Of a stretch of DNA of 64,000 nucleotides, positions 26,101 to 40,500 are shown in pieces. A model generated the notes under the pieces. The model saw only the letters and a program-made list of their open reading frames with translations, was not told the origin of the DNA and did no database searches. Positions within the stretch are counted from its first letter, which is position 1. Every line of letters starts with the position of its first letter. Both the position numbers and the translations under genes were made by a program. This DNA comes from Baylisascaris procyonis. Lineage: Eukaryota; Nematoda; Chromadorea; Rhabditida; Ascarididae. Where the stretch lies: positions 2,403,501 through 2,467,500 of the forward strand of contig JAZARR010000213.1 in NCBI GenBank assembly GCA_037389465.1, given 5' to 3'.

Positions 26101-26430
26101 CAATAAAGGATGCTGAAACAATGGGCGCATCTGAGGCTAATGATCATATAATAAGGAACGGATCAATGAAACGAGGCTTCGACTGAATGGTAAAACATAC
26201 GTCATCGAAGTCTAAGCAATGCTAAAACTGCGCTTAGAATTTCCATCGATCAGTCTATCACTAAAGAAAAAACACTGTGTTTGATCTATTTCTTGCACAA
26301 AACAGTGCAAGAATCTACTAGATAAGATAATTATAAAACATTTAAACAGTACATCGAAATATCGTCATTTTTCAAATATACGAATCAAACTGGACCTTAA
26401 TTTCACTTCCGGCCAATATTAAAGCATAGA

Positions 26431-26575
26431 ATTGTAAGTAATCGTGAGTAACTGTGAGTAATAAGTGTAAGTTACTTACTCACAATTACTTACTTACTCA
26501 CAAGTGTCGTTGCTCACAATTATTTACTCAGAATTGTGAGTAATGGCAATTGTGAGCAACGACCATTGTAAATAA
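26431..26575. repeat. Nested inverted repeats built from TGAGTAA/TTACTCA
   Basis: About ten TGAGTAA, TAAGTAA, TTACTCA or TTACTTA heptamers occur in 120 bp on both strands. GTCGTTGCTCACAATT (26506-26521) is perfectly inverted at 26548-26563, and a smaller TTACTCA…TGAGTAA hairpin sits inside its loop. No reading frame crosses it. Confidence 0.75.
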
Positions 26576-29500
26576 ACAATAACATGATGAAAATAATATT
26601 TGTTGTGGATAATTTTTCGATTCCAGCGATTCACTTCAGTGATATATGCGAACAATTAAATATCATACAGGCAATGCTAACTGCTAAAAAGAAGTTGAGA
26701 GCAATGCAAAGGTGGTTCTTTGCATTTAATAAAGGAGAATAAAAAATTCAGCTAATTTTTTCTGATGCATTTTACTTTGGAGACTTTAGCAAGTTTCATT
26801 TATCAGTTAGTTGTAAGAAAAAAATTTTTTATTATAAAATATTGAAGAAGTTTACAGAAAATATTATGAAGATATAATAAACCTATATTGATATTTTTTA
26901 TGCATTTTATTTGATAATCACTCAATAGTTTATTATTTAAATTACGATTTCATCTAATGCTTCATTACTGATATTTAGCTAGTCAGGCAAAAAATCCATC
27001 ACTTGCAACTAATCCAACGGAACTGAGCAATTAGCATTTTTATAAACGGAAATCTGGCATTTAAAAATTGACTGATGGTATTTAATACTCTTAATATTGT
27101 CAGGATGATAATATTGCGATAAAAATCTATGAATATCGTTCAATTATTGCGATTATTGAGATGAGTCTGAAAACGTTAGACAGATGAAAAACTTATAAAA
27201 TCATTGAAATAAATAATAAAAATCAATTGATCAAATATGATTTGTTCAAACGTTATATTGCAAGAGTTCATTGGGAACAAAAAAACGCGTGAGTTTTATA
27301 TAAGGAATTAATATAAGAGGACTAACGCAATTCTATCAATCTCTATGGACCAATTCATAATGAGATTCGCCAACAAAAGGACCACATTATAAAAGAAAAT
27401 TTTATTTAGAAATTGGCATCATTTCTTAATAAGGAGTGGAGTCAAATATTCGCAATGAGATTTTATCATCTTTGATATTCCTGAAATTGCAACACTGCAA
27501 ACTATCGAATGTTTTTCCTTTCCATGAAAATTTGCCGTCGAAAAATAGCTTTTCGACACATTTTAATGATTTAGTCTTAAAGTTTTTAATGGGTGGACAG
27601 GAGAAGACTTTGTGACGCACCTATGTCCTCGAAAATTTTTCTTCGTTAAGAAGAAAAATTTTTTTCTTGAAGTTGAAGATGAGATTCGAATTCGTAAGCA
27701 GTAAATTTCACTGCAACTTGTTATCTGATGTAAGTTGATACGATAAGAAATCGTTTATCACCTGATAGCACATCGGTTTATGGCGATAGCTGTTTTCTTG
27801 CGGTCGAAATAATTAAGAAGAAGAAAGCGGAGGGAGGAGAAGGGAAGCTAAGAACAGCAAAAGGTGGAAGTGAGAAAATTCTACCATCTTTCATCAATTT
27901 AGAAAAGCAAAATGTGATGAATGATGCCCCTAAATTACCCAATAATAGTTATAAGTATGAATAGAACGTGAAGATATCATGCGTTCATGAGATTGCTTGC
28001 GTCTCATTATATTCTTACATGGATTCTACCAAAATACACTCGGACGTGATACGATTTTTGACTTTATGCTACTCCAGTTTTACTTTGCTCACATTTTCTA
28101 CCTTCCTCTTCTAGTGTTCTTCATCAAAGTCATCCCTCTCACCTCCCCTAGCTCCTCCTTGAATAGGTTATTTTATAAAGCTCCAATAGCGATGCTTACA
28201 GTATGAAAGTAGTGAATTAGGCAGTTTATAGAAGCGAGGATCAATACAATCAAAACTGGGGGATAGAATATCTCTCCTCTCGGAAAAAGCGGGATGATAA
28301 AATTCTGCACTAAAAGGAAGAGACAGGAAATACTGCTCGCAAATTACACGAGGATCTTTGATTTCAGGTGAGAAAAAAAATTAGATCACTTCATGTACGA
28401 CAGATATTTTCCAAATTTTCCAAACTTTTTTTTTGTCTCGTTGTTTCATTTCATTTTCATCGAACATCCTCTCAATATTTGTGCACTTTCGATCTGCGCG
28501 GAATAATTCCGTCTGACGGATCTCTGAACAGAAAGAGATCATAGCAACGAAAAGAAGCACTAAAAATGAAAAAATTCACCGTGCAAATTTTAGTGCGCTA
28601 AAGCATTTTTTTAAACCGGATTTACTGCATAGAAATGAACATATGAGATGCTAGCTTGTACAGCGTGAAATGTTGCAAAAGAAAACACGAATGTTTTAGA
28701 AGAAAATTTGAGAGGTTTTCATAAATAATTGAAAGTGGGAAACGTAATTTTCATAGGCAACCATTAGCAATGCCAAATAATTTTCGTATAAATGAGCATT
28801 TGCTCACAGGTAGTCGATGATTCAAATGAACAGAAACCTATCCCATTGAACTACACCCTCTTCTACTTCTGAAAAAAAAAGCCATCTTAGGCGGAAGTGA
28901 TGAATGATAAAAGTTCACCAAAGAGAGCTTCGCTGGAGGCGCTCCATTGTGCCATTGGATTATAGCCATGGCATTTCGCTTTAGCATGATCAATAAAACA
29001 TATTCATAAACGATATGGTCATCCTAATTGATGACCGCCTTTCATAGATCTAAGGGTAGTTCTGATTTTTTCTAGTTTTTTTTTTTTTTTTTTTTGATAG
29101 CACAGAAATTCCGTTTAAGCTAAACGCTTTCGGTTAGGCAACCGACTGACATCATTTTCAAGGCGCATCTGATTTCGGCCGAGTATCGGAAGCAAGAGGA
29201 TGCTATCCATGAACCTAGCAATCACAGCAATAGAAACTTGTCACAAACAGTCGCCATTTGCATGGCACCATAGAAGGTTAGGTTGTATCCAGCAGAAATG
29301 CCGAGCCTGCTTTACTTCAGTGGCCATATCGTTTATTCACATAAAATTGAAGCAGATTCGCAAGAGAAAAAGACTCTCTTCCATTCGAATTTATGAGGGA
29401 CTAAAAGAAGCCCATCATCGAAAACCTTGACATCGAGCTAGCAGAATAAAGTGGGACAAATTTCGATCAAAAAATTTGCAAAATAATTTAAGCGAAACAG

Positions 29501-31396
29501 ATGCCATATTCTATAAAGCGAATGACAAATTTTTGCCCAGTTTCTCACTAAAACTTTCAACAATATCAGCCTCTTATCGATACGAAGCAGGAACATAGGA
29601 ATTACATACCCTCAGAAATACAAAAAAAAGATGGCAAGAAAAAGGAGCCATATCTTGAAAGAGATGACAACTAATCTTTTGAGTGCCGACCTAAAGGCAT
29701 ATGTGAAAAACGTCGGAAATTCTTTCGTGAGTTTTTTCCTCATGAAAGATGAATGGATAAATGAGCAATTCAAACGTTGCGGTAATGACGCACATAAAAA
29801 CCTGAAAGTAATGGTCAGGTTAATGAATCGAAAGGTTAATGAATCAAATGTGCAAAATTTCGGTAGAATTACTGAATGATGTCATTGAATGGATAAGTGT
29901 GTGTCGATTATGCCCGCTGTCTCAACGGACTTCGATTCTGGAAATGGATCCGTCCTCGATGAAGACGAAGTTACTGAGTATTCGGAGGCATGAGAAATGG
30001 ACAAACTAGAGGGACTAGTGGCTATGTTAATTAGATAAGGCTTGAAAAGATGGTTTCCAAAGTGACAAGATCGTCTACAACATGTTCGAAAATTGAGTGA
30101 AGAGCAAAGCAAAAAGTACGACTGCCTTGTTTCGATTAAAGAAGGTGCACAAAAGGGTTGATGGGGGGAGGGGGAAAGGACGTGGGATCACATAGCGCAC
30201 AGATGCTCGGTCAGTAAGCGTGGAGAACGAAAGCGGTACAGTGAGGCATTTAAGAACATGAAAAAATGCTGGCGTTCATGAGTTCATGGAAGGCGTGGGA
30301 CAGCTCAAGCGAAAGACTTAAATTTCAAACGAAGAGAGCGATGCGAAAATGACGAGGAGCCGAACAGAGGCAAAACTTCTAACGTCCTTTGTGACGCAGA
30401 TAGGCGTGACCGTATAGTTCAATATAGACTTCAGGCGATATATGTCTGTTCTCTGTTCTGAACTAGTTTTGTTCGACCCTATTATATAGAAGGGTTGCTA
30501 TATTGTGATAAAGTTGATTACCCAGTAGGGAATCAATTTGATTTATCTAGGAATGTCGATTACCCAAATTTCGCAAATTCGACTAACATTGATGATGATA
30601 GATTGATTTTTGAGAAAGGTTGAAGTTTATCTCTCTGGTAGTTATTGCTGTAGGCAGAAATGCGTTCATCTCAGAAACGGTAATGCTGTTAATCACCCTT
30701 CATGCTCTTCTCTTTTGATGAGGTATTCGTTTACTCGGATATCGTAAACAGTGCTGAAAGACAATCTTGAGAGAGTGCGAAAATGTCTGCAAAATATTAT
30801 ACTTTTCAAATATACGGCAAACGTTTCTTACTTTTGTTCTGCCCGTTTTTTTCTAGAGTTGCTTTTCCTTTATATCTCATTAACATTATCTAATCGCATC
30901 TACCGCTCATTAAGGTGTTGTATCATTTCGTCCATGTTTACTTCTTTGCCTTTGTTGGGTCCACTTTCATTCTTTGCAGATTGCTTAACTAAGCAACTTA
31001 TAGCTTTTCCATCTCATAGTTTCTCCTGGCATTTGTTTGCAAACTTCCCTTTTAGTTAGTTAGTTTTTTTTTTTTTTTTTTTTTTTTGCAAAAGAAATAC
31101 TTGTCTTTCATTTGGCTAAAAATATCCCGACGATCAATCTTTCTGCGACCATTGTGTCTATGTTTATTTTGCTTTAGTTGCAAATGAGCTAAGCCCTTCT
31201 GATTTGGTTACCTACTTGCGTTGTTGTTGTTGTGATAGATTTACACGAAGAACAACTGCACTGACCAAATTACTCTGCTGCCAAACGTCTCGTCGTTGCC
31301 TCCTTCTGAAACGCTAATCTTGGTCTCCACGAATCGCACGACGAACAATCCACAGTCGAGCATCTTGGCCAAAAATGCCTGCGCTAATTACGCTAC

Positions 31397-31861
31397 ATGG
31401 AAGAGGATCATCCACAGCTGAACACAATAGCGGACGGGTTCAATAATGTCAAGCAAACAGGCAGAGAAAAAGCACGCCCACGTACTGACTCATTGGAAAT
31501 AGAAGTCGTCCTCCATAACATTTCTTTCGAGTTAAAAACAATGGACGTTCTTCGTTTGATCTACGTGAGACAAAGTGAGCTTCAGCTGATTGATGTAACC
31601 TATCGGAGGAAAATTTCCACATGTGCGAGAAGTCCAGATACCTTCCGATTCTCAGTAATCTTTAGTATAGATGGCTTCATCGGCCTCCAAGTAGCGGCGG
31701 TGGGCAGCATGATGACAACGGAAGTCCTCTTCATTTTGATGTCACATAATTTTACGAGGTTGTCAGTTATCAGCATCATCAAGAAGAAAACGGTACGCAA
31801 TCAGCGTTCGAAGAAGCATTCGGCTGGTGACGTTTGCGTTTATCAATTGCCAAGTTCGTGA
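31397..31861 (+). CDS. Doubtful 154-codon open frame
   Basis: An open frame in a short GC-richer island (31.2-31.9 kb). It is charged at the N-terminus (REKARPRTDSLEIEVV) and hydrophobic near the end. No known domain is seen, and a stop lies just upstream of the ATG. The antisense strand also has long partly open frames, so the island may be a decayed mobile element. A T/G-rich acceptor-like site ends at about 31240. Confidence 0.15.
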   Translation: MEEDHPQLNTIADGFNNVKQTGREKARPRTDSLEIEVVLHNISFELKTMDVLRLIYVRQSELQLIDVTYRRKISTCARSPDTFRFSVIFSIDGFIGLQVAAVGSMMTTEVLFILMSHNFTRLSVISIIKKKTVRNQRSKKHSAGDVCVYQLPSS

Positions 31862-32100
31862 TGTTGACTGAAGATCAACATTTAGCTGCTCATCCACAAA
31901 AACACAAGCCTTCTCAGAAGATCACACAAAATGACCAAACTGGACTCTTTTCGAAAAAAAAAACACCAAAATGAAGGCAAAGAAATAAGGGGCGAAGTGA
32001 CAAATTATTTCTAGAAAGGCAATGCAACAATCACCTCTGCAGAGGACAATTTTATAATCATAATCAACGTTCTACAATTCACTCAGCTGGATTGTGTAAT

Positions 32101-32275
32101 ACTTACGAAGCATATGCACATACGCATGCCAATGCGCATATACGCAAACGCATTTGTACGATTTTACACATACAAATGCCCACACACAGACACGCACGAA
32201 TACATGCACGCACGCACACATACAGACATTCATATACGCACATGCAGACTCAAGCACACACGTGCATACGCACAA
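32101..32275. repeat. Second CA-rich alternating purine-pyrimidine tract
   Basis: About 175 bp of degenerate CATACGCA/ACACACAT. All open frames here (His/Thr-rich on plus, Val/Cys-rich on minus) are products of the repeat. Confidence 0.8.
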
Positions 32276-34500
32276 AGCGAATGTACAATCGCAAAGAAAA
32301 TCCTGGGACAAGGCAGCTGATAATAAAATAAGCATAGCTATTGTTGTATTAGGATATGCGTCCATTTACTTTATCGTATCATGCCAAACGGATTCTTCAT
32401 TGTTTCAGGAAAAAAACCAAACAATGGTAATCCAATTGGCATATTATTCTGAATCAGAAAATTCGTTTTTGAATTCCACATGAATGGCAGCAGAGTGACT
32501 TTTCAGCCGCAAATTCTATAGCACTTTACAATTTTATCACGTGTTATTAGTCGATGATGACTTACAAAAGAATTTGAGAACTTCAGCGCTTCAATGATTT
32601 TACCAATCGAATTTCACCGCCACAACTTTTATGCCTCATGAGTTGAAAATAAAAAGTAAACTGATAAACACGCACAGATTGCCATACTATGATACCCACA
32701 CTGCAAATATTTGCATAATAAAAAAAAAAATAAAATAAATAAAAGTGACAAACGAGAACAAAGTTTTGATGTCCAATGCGAATGCTGCGGGCGATGTGCT
32801 GTAAAGTGTTTATCACCAATTAATCCTAAGCAAACAACTTCGAGCAGCAGCTAAAAAATGGTATACGCATATTGAGAAAGCGATTTGAGTACATTACTGA
32901 ATTGTTCTTTCGAACTTTTAAAAGTGTTCTACATCAAAGCGAGCAGATAGCTGAAATGTTAACCTATTTGATATAAATAAGTGGTCAAAAAGCCTGAATG
33001 TTTAACGTTGAAATTCTATTCAATGACAAAAGTTTAGCATCAATGCAACGCGGCGAAATGCAGTATAAACGAAATAACGAGAAAAATAAAGACATAAGAA
33101 GATGTTTTTGATTCTAATCTACAAAAATTCAAAAACCACAGAATTATCACTATTTTAATTCATATATTATTCGAACTATACCATAGGAGATTAATGAAAC
33201 AATCACAACGGAAAATCCTCTCATATCGTTGAAAAATTCCTAAATTCATATAGAAGCACAGATGAAGGTGATTAAGGTGGTCAAAACTAAATGGATAAAC
33301 AAGTTAGCAGAAATTTCTATCATTTCGAATGGCATTCTGCAAATGCAATTGAATCTTCAAATTGTCATCTGTAGTTGCACTATTTGAATTTGTTCTTGTT
33401 GTGGAATTCAACATCTCCACTTACGATTATGAACATGCGAAAAATTCGCATCATTTCCCACTCAATTATTGTACTTTTTATGCATCAATAAAATTCATTC
33501 AATACTAAATGCATCAATGCACTTTAAATTTCTTCTGTGCGGGCGAAATTGAACTATATAGAAAATATGTGAACCTTTTTAAAAAAATGAAATTTTTTAA
33601 AGTGGATAGTATAGTGAGGCATAAAGTCATTGCTGGCGATGCAGTTGTGAACGAGTGAATTTCTTCCTCAATGCTAGCGCTATAGTTGGAAATTGATCAC
33701 TAATTGGACTTTTCTCATGATGAAAAAGACAGCTTCTCTTGAATACGCAGCGATAAACATGGTACAAAGGAAGGGAATCCAATTACTAAGCAATATTAGT
33801 GCAAACAATTTATGGGGACTCCACAATGATGGATCGGATGGCAGATTTGAAGGAAATTGGTAGACTGCCCAATCACAAGTGTATGCTCTATCACAAGATC
33901 GCTCGATGGGTGACAACGGTATTGGCGATAACGTGTAGGCATTCCACATAAAGGTTAATAAAGAGCCTAAGCGATCACAGAATAGCGCAACCTTTTACAT
34001 TCATTTATTCTCTATCTCGCGTTCTCTTCTCCAGCCGTGCCTAAATCCCTTTAATTTCAAATCCTCCCCCAAAATTTGACTCACTCTCTTGTAATGAGAA
34101 AATATTATGTCCATTCTCCTCTCCCCTCCCCTCTCTCCTCCAAGATGGGGCCTCGCAGCTAATAATGACACAGGGAAATCTTTTTTATGAGGCATCGTCA
34201 AGTACAAGAGCAACAGAGGAATCCGATGCATGAAAAATGCAAACGAATAATACTCGAAATGAACGGCTAACGATTAACATCGAAACAAGATGAATGCCGC
34301 TTATCTCACACCACTCACCACAAGCAGCAGAAAGTGGAAAATATAATAAATTATTTTCGTGACAGTAAAATTGTCAATGCAATCATTTGGTACGAAAAAC
34401 GGGATGGTTTACATAGACCATAAAGTATTTTATGCACAACTGCAAATTTGCCTTAACGAAGCATACTTTAACTAGAATATGTGTGTGCACATGTTGACTA

Positions 34501-34507
<7 letters not shown>

Positions 34508-34575
<68 letters not shown>
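34508..34575. repeat. (TA)34 microsatellite
   Basis: 68 bp of uninterrupted TA, the longest perfect dinucleotide run in the window. Confidence 0.95.
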
Positions 34576-34578
<3 letters not shown>

Positions 34579-37500
34579 AACATAGTATATACATGTACGT
34601 ATAGATATGTATAAATGCAAGCCTACATGTCCTGTAATCTGAAGTAATGAACTACTGCAGCTACAAAAATGAGTTCTAGTAAGCATGTTTTCCACCTTCC
34701 GATGGCTCAGTGTATTAACTTTTCAATCAATATATGAAACTTAAAAAGAGTTAGAGACATTCAAATTGCATGAAAATTACTCAATTATTCACATTTTACA
34801 AATATTTATGTGAGATTACATGATAGGCGGAATCGTAAAAATTTCCCTCAGAAGTAGGAGCAACCGATTCGACAGAAATATAGATGTACTGTTTGTATGC
34901 GCTTTGATATCTCTAGCTGCTTAGATTATTAGGTAGATTTATTAAAGCACATATCGTAGAAGTTCTGCTCGCAGGCCTTTTCAAGTGTTATAGAAATGAG
35001 AAAGAAAAAAAAATTAATTGCATAATAATCGACTCTGATGTGATATAGGAAGTTCATATTCCTCAGAAAAGATCCTCATTATTATGAAATCTATTAATTG
35101 AAATATTGAGAAAAGATGATAGATAATATGGGAAATTTCATATTTGCAATTTATTTCCGTGAAGCAATTGCCTTTTTTTCCATCGAAAAACAGAATGTTA
35201 TCAAAGAGATGAAATTCTGTTTTATGTTTCGAAACGAGTTAAAATTAAATGAAACTTGGAACTATATCTGGATTCAATTCGAATAAATTATAACAGAATT
35301 GACTGCATATGATCAAAACTTAAAGTCGAAACACATTCAGCATGAAACAACAACATTACAATGCTGAAATAGACCAACGATGATGCTCAACGTTGAACTA
35401 GATAAAAAAGCGACCGAAAATTATCGATAAAGATTGAAAACAAATGCCTATCGCATGAACAACATCACAGAAATTGGAAAGCATAAACATAGATTAAATA
35501 AATCTTGAAAGTTGTGCTATAAATCCAAAAAAAAAGAAAAACTGAAATATTTCCCACATGGGAAATGAAAATTCCTGAAAGTAAATTTTTTCCAGTAAAT
35601 GCATTTCGTATTTACTGATAAGGGCATATATAGTGTAACACAAATCGATTTCAATTGAATTTAATGCTCTTCAAAAAGTAAACAAAAATAAAGTCGTATA
35701 TGCACAAAGCAAGGAATGCTGCTTCCGAAGTGCATTCAACTGTCGATAGAGATGCCATCGACTTTTGTTCTTTTTGGTAATCTAGCACACATACGTTGCC
35801 GATTAGCCTAATCTAACCGCGCTTTCGTTTGCACCCAAATGGATCGAATTCGCACCCTCAATAGAGAAGAAAAAAAAAAATGAATTGCGCACATCAAATA
35901 CACCACAAGCACTAAGCGTATGCGCGCGAAATTATTGTGCTTCTGAAGCGATATTAACTGTAATGTTAATTTTCAATATATGTAAGAGGCAACTAGTGCA
36001 AATGATATGATATGCATATTTCTTTATCAGCTAATCAAGCCAACGAATTGTTCAAATATCTAAAAATTAGTCAAACCTCAAATATAATAAAATTTTCAAA
36101 AGATTGTATGGTGTCAAACCTTTTCACACTTTTCACATTAGTCAAACCTTTTCACTTTTTTTTTCGGTTGTAGGGTGAAATTTTCTTGCAAATTAAATTA
36201 TGCAATAAATCATCGTTGCAAAAAATCGTAATAAAGCAGCAATATCGTTGGAGCATATAGAAAAAATTTGCAAAAAAGACTATGCATTTCTTCTGTAAAA
36301 GATCTCATTGAAGTGATAAGCTTAATAAAAACCATCAATTAAATCAGTAATGCTGATTGCTCGCAACAGATTCCGAGAATATTTTTGGCATAGTTGAAGT
36401 GTGCAACATTCACCTCCCTCTGCTGCATAACGATTGCGAATTGCCAACATTCACAATCGCCAAAATGAATACAATCGTTGGCAAATTAGGCCCTCCAGAA
36501 ACATTAGATTTCATCTTCATGCGCTTTTATGAATTTGCACTTGCAAAATACATTGTAACGAGATCGTTTGTTTGCCTGTGCATGCATGTATGCTTATGTC
36601 TGTCTCTGTCTGTCCGAATGAGTTCGACTCTGATCAGACCCACGAAATTTGGTGCATATACTGTACGGTATAAAACATCAAAGCGTCATGCACTAGGACG
36701 AAAGCAACTATAAAACCTTTAAGGTATGCAAAAAATTTGCGCGCATTCACAGTTGGTGGGAATTTCGCTCGAAAATTGTCGACACATAAAAAGTGAATTT
36801 TTCTAGGAAATTCGCAAAAGAGGTTAGATATATTCGAATATGTGTGGGAGAACTACTCCTTACAAACTTTACCTTCTCTTACCAAAAAAATTGTTAAAGG
36901 ATCAAGTTTTTTCTGTGTTGGTGTGCCGGTGATGCTGCCTGGAGGGCTATAATCATAAAATTGTCTAGTGAAGGCTGCGCATTATAAGGATGTTGTTCAA
37001 AAAGCAAAAATAGGGAAGGATTTAGATATTCTCATGTAAGTAAGCGCTGATTTATTTCATACTATTTTTTGAGAAAAAGGAAAAATACTTACAAGATTAC
37101 TCACACTAGTTAAAAAAGTCAGCAATGAAGAGGATATTTGCTCTTGTAGTAAAGAGATGTTTGCCCATATTTGCCGTTGTCTGTGCAAAATTTCTACAAC
37201 ACTTATAAGCCATGAGCAACCACTAGAAATGTGATCCCATTACTCGTAAGAGCTATTCAAATTATTCGTAAGGCGCATTTGAATGTTTATAACTTCGCTG
37301 CCTTTTTAGAAGTCTGCCGACCAAGGGTTTGTATACAGGTCATTAGTGATCGACATGCAGGAAAGGAATACGGTAAGATTTCTTTATGATTTAGTAAGTA
37401 GACTGTAGTGCTCGTAATATAAGTATAACACCATTAACACAAATCAAAGCAGGCTATTATACTAAACAAGAGATGCTGCGATTTCACTTAAAACATTTGT

Positions 37501-40500
37501 CGTAACAATGCAACACTCTCAACAACGAAACGGCGATGTTTCAAGTTTGACGACTTAACTCAAACGTACTGATTGCTCGCTAAATTAATTACTTTATTTT
37601 CAGTGCTTTTCGAATTGAAATTATTCGGTTCTAAAGGCACGGAGGCATATATACATATGTGCGCACAACTGCGATCTCACCATATACGCCTTGCAACCAT
37701 GAAAATAATTGCAAAAGTGCATTAAAAATGATGTTTATTGAATATAGGTTTGTCTTTTTCAAAAAATTTGGTAATTTGAGTGGACAAATTGAGAGGAGAT
37801 AAAATTTTTTTTTGCAACTAAGTGGCATATTTTGTTATCAAATGCAACACAAATCCAAATCCACAAGTGTTACAAATAGTTATCCATAAAGAAATAGAAT
37901 GCTATCTTTAGAAGAACTTTTAAATCGAATGACTTCAAACGTTGAAGTTATCGAGTGATTTAAAGGAAGAAAATTTGGTATTGAGGAAATGAAAACATCA
38001 AAAATCATTTCATTATTTTAGAGAGCAAAATTTTGAGCAAAAATCAACAAAAATTGATTTTTCGTCATCAACTATCGATGAAAATTCTTCGTTTGAAGGG
38101 CATTGAAATTGATGTCATTCAATTCCGATTTACATTAAAATTGAATGTCATCAAATTTCTATCAAAAACAGAGACTACTCGAACTTTCCGATATTTTTTT
38201 TTGCACGGAAGGTAAGGTGAAGGGAATGAAGAGTACATAGTACTCGAGTACTATGAGTAAATTAACGTAAGAGAATTTGCAAGCTCAAGTTGTACTTCTT
38301 ATCGCTGTTTATCGTACATAAGAAAACTAAGCGATCAATCAAAATCTATGTCCCTTTTTCTTCATACTTTACAACGGACGGTGAGTTTCATTGTTAAATT
38401 AAATTGTTCATGAAGCGACCTTACGTACCACAAGTATTAGCATTCAACTTTGTTTATGCACATAATTACATTGAGACGTCTATAGGGATGATTCAAGAGT
38501 TTCTTCACCTAAACAATGAGTATAATGATAGGATTTCTTGACTATTCCTTGAAGTCATCACAAAATGGCTCATAACATAAACTATTAAACACAATTCAAT
38601 AACATTCAAAAATCAACGTTGAATTTAATCATCCATGTAATATTATTTGCAAATATTTTGCTTCAATTTTATGCCTAATATTTCATATTCTCAATATATA
38701 AATTTGTTTCCGAATACAATAAGAACTATGTTCTAATGGCGTTAATCATTTGTGTTTCAGAGTTTATTTACTGCAAGAGCTTTTGCAAGGAAATTGCAAA
38801 CAAATTGCAACAATAAATATCAATGCAATGAAGACATTAATGCAATGCTGTCACATTAAAACACGTTTGTACCGCAGCTATCAATAAAACGATTAAAAAT
38901 ACATCTGAAAGAAAACAAATGAAAAATAGGGTATCAAAAACTCCTATAGTGTATCAAAGATAGTGATATCCGTCAATTGCATACAGTTTTTACTGCATAT
39001 TTTTTCAGCATATCACAGAGGTGTACGGTTATAAAATTTAGATAATAAGTCAGCACCATTAGGTAGTACTAGATAGTAGTCAATATCGCGTATCAGAGGT
39101 ACTACTAAAATATTATTTTAAATAACTCTCCCTTATCTCAAACAGACCGTAAGGGGCAAACGTTTAGCCAAATAAATAAATCAATAAGTGTTTGAACAGC
39201 TGACTATATATGTAAATATTTTTCAAAGTCAAGGCAATATGCCAAAAGTGTACGCACGATTACAAAATCAGCAGCCCATTTAAAAAGTACTAGGAACGCT
39301 GAGTTGAATATTCTAAGGAGCCGTTCCTTCACATTGAATAGATCATGAGTTATCAAGGTTAATTCTTTCGATGAAAGGGAGGAATTCAAACTCCTCAGAG
39401 AGTTCGTTTTTGACGCCGCAAAAATCTGATAGCAGAAAGGGCAATTCTTTTGCCTAAGGCAAATTGAACGCATCGTCACCATTTTGATAAGCTAAGAAAT
39501 AGGGTCGCTGCAACTATCGTACACATTCCCACACGTATGCAAAGATTCATCGACGCATATAGGAGAAGATTTATAAATTGAAGATTGTCACTTTTCATAA
39601 CAAGAATTTCAAAAAGTACATGCACATTTATTTATCTGAAGCATATGAGCGCGAATTGAGATGAAGCACTTTCCGCATTTCTCTTATCAATTGCTTTTCT
39701 AATAAAACCAATTTTGCGGCAGTGTGAAAAATTTTTCTTTCGATCAAATTGCATTCAATTGCAACATTATTGCAGCATTAGCGATTTACTTGTCTATGTT
39801 GCAATTGCAATATAGCCACAGGGGTAACGTCTCTAAACAATCATTTCAATTTTATTAGTTCATTTTTGCTGTTTCCGCAGCTAGAATAATTCAAACGAAA
39901 TCCGTGTTTTTAAGGGTACTTGCATATCTGAGGTGAGTTTTAGGTTGTTTTTTTTTCGTCATTTACAAACAATTCACAAGCATAGTAGAAAATGTTGGTG
40001 AATAAGGTGACCATAAGTGACAAAGGAATGATTAAAATTTTGAGATATTGCAAGAAAACCCTCTCACATAATTGCGAGAGTGAGGGCTCCACAATGCATA
40101 GGCTTCAAATATCCAATAACTACGAAAGTTTCAGCGATCCTTTAAGAAACATTGCTAGAAGCCTATAGGTACTCGCCCATAGGCCTGAGATAATCCCACA
40201 TATGAACGGAAACTTAGGGAGCCAGATCAGTAAAAACATGAAATTCAAATCTCACAATGTTCCTTAGATGAAAGTCCACCAGGCATTCCAGTATCCATTC
40301 ATCCGCTTTCCAGGAGTTGCTTGAAATAAAGGAAGTTGGCTGCGAATGATCAAAAACTCATATTATCTATTTTCTAATCCAACAATTACTCTTGCAAACA
40401 TGAATTCAACAATGAACAATCTTTATTCCTTAACTGAACATATTTCAGAAGCAAGCCACGTGAACTACTTGTTAAAATATAGAAATGATTACTTGAAAAC

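Larger units (their letters stand above)
16683..26430. other. Intergenic, no gene supported
   Basis: About 10 kb with only short overlapping frames, poly(A)/poly(T) runs, the AT microsatellite at 21995 and the 48-bp duplication at 23057. A hydrophobic minus-strand segment near 20620-20770 (FNPLAYYTAVMIIVLHYC) was examined and could not be tied into a gene. Confidence 0.5.
26576..34507. other. Intergenic, no firm gene; local GC-richer islands
   Basis: Islands at about 29.1-29.5, 30.1-30.5 and 31.2-31.9 kb are GC-richer than the flanks and may be decayed mobile elements. A G-rich run lies at 30155-30186 (runs of 3, 6, 5 and 3 G). A minus-strand frame at 33680-33949 has a hydrophobic segment (FALILLSNWIPFLCTMFI) but no neighbouring exons were recognised. 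Confidence 0.45.

Noticed and set aside
34383..34695. Open frames with Tyr-Ile repeats
   Set aside because: They are created by the (TA)n microsatellite and not by a gene.
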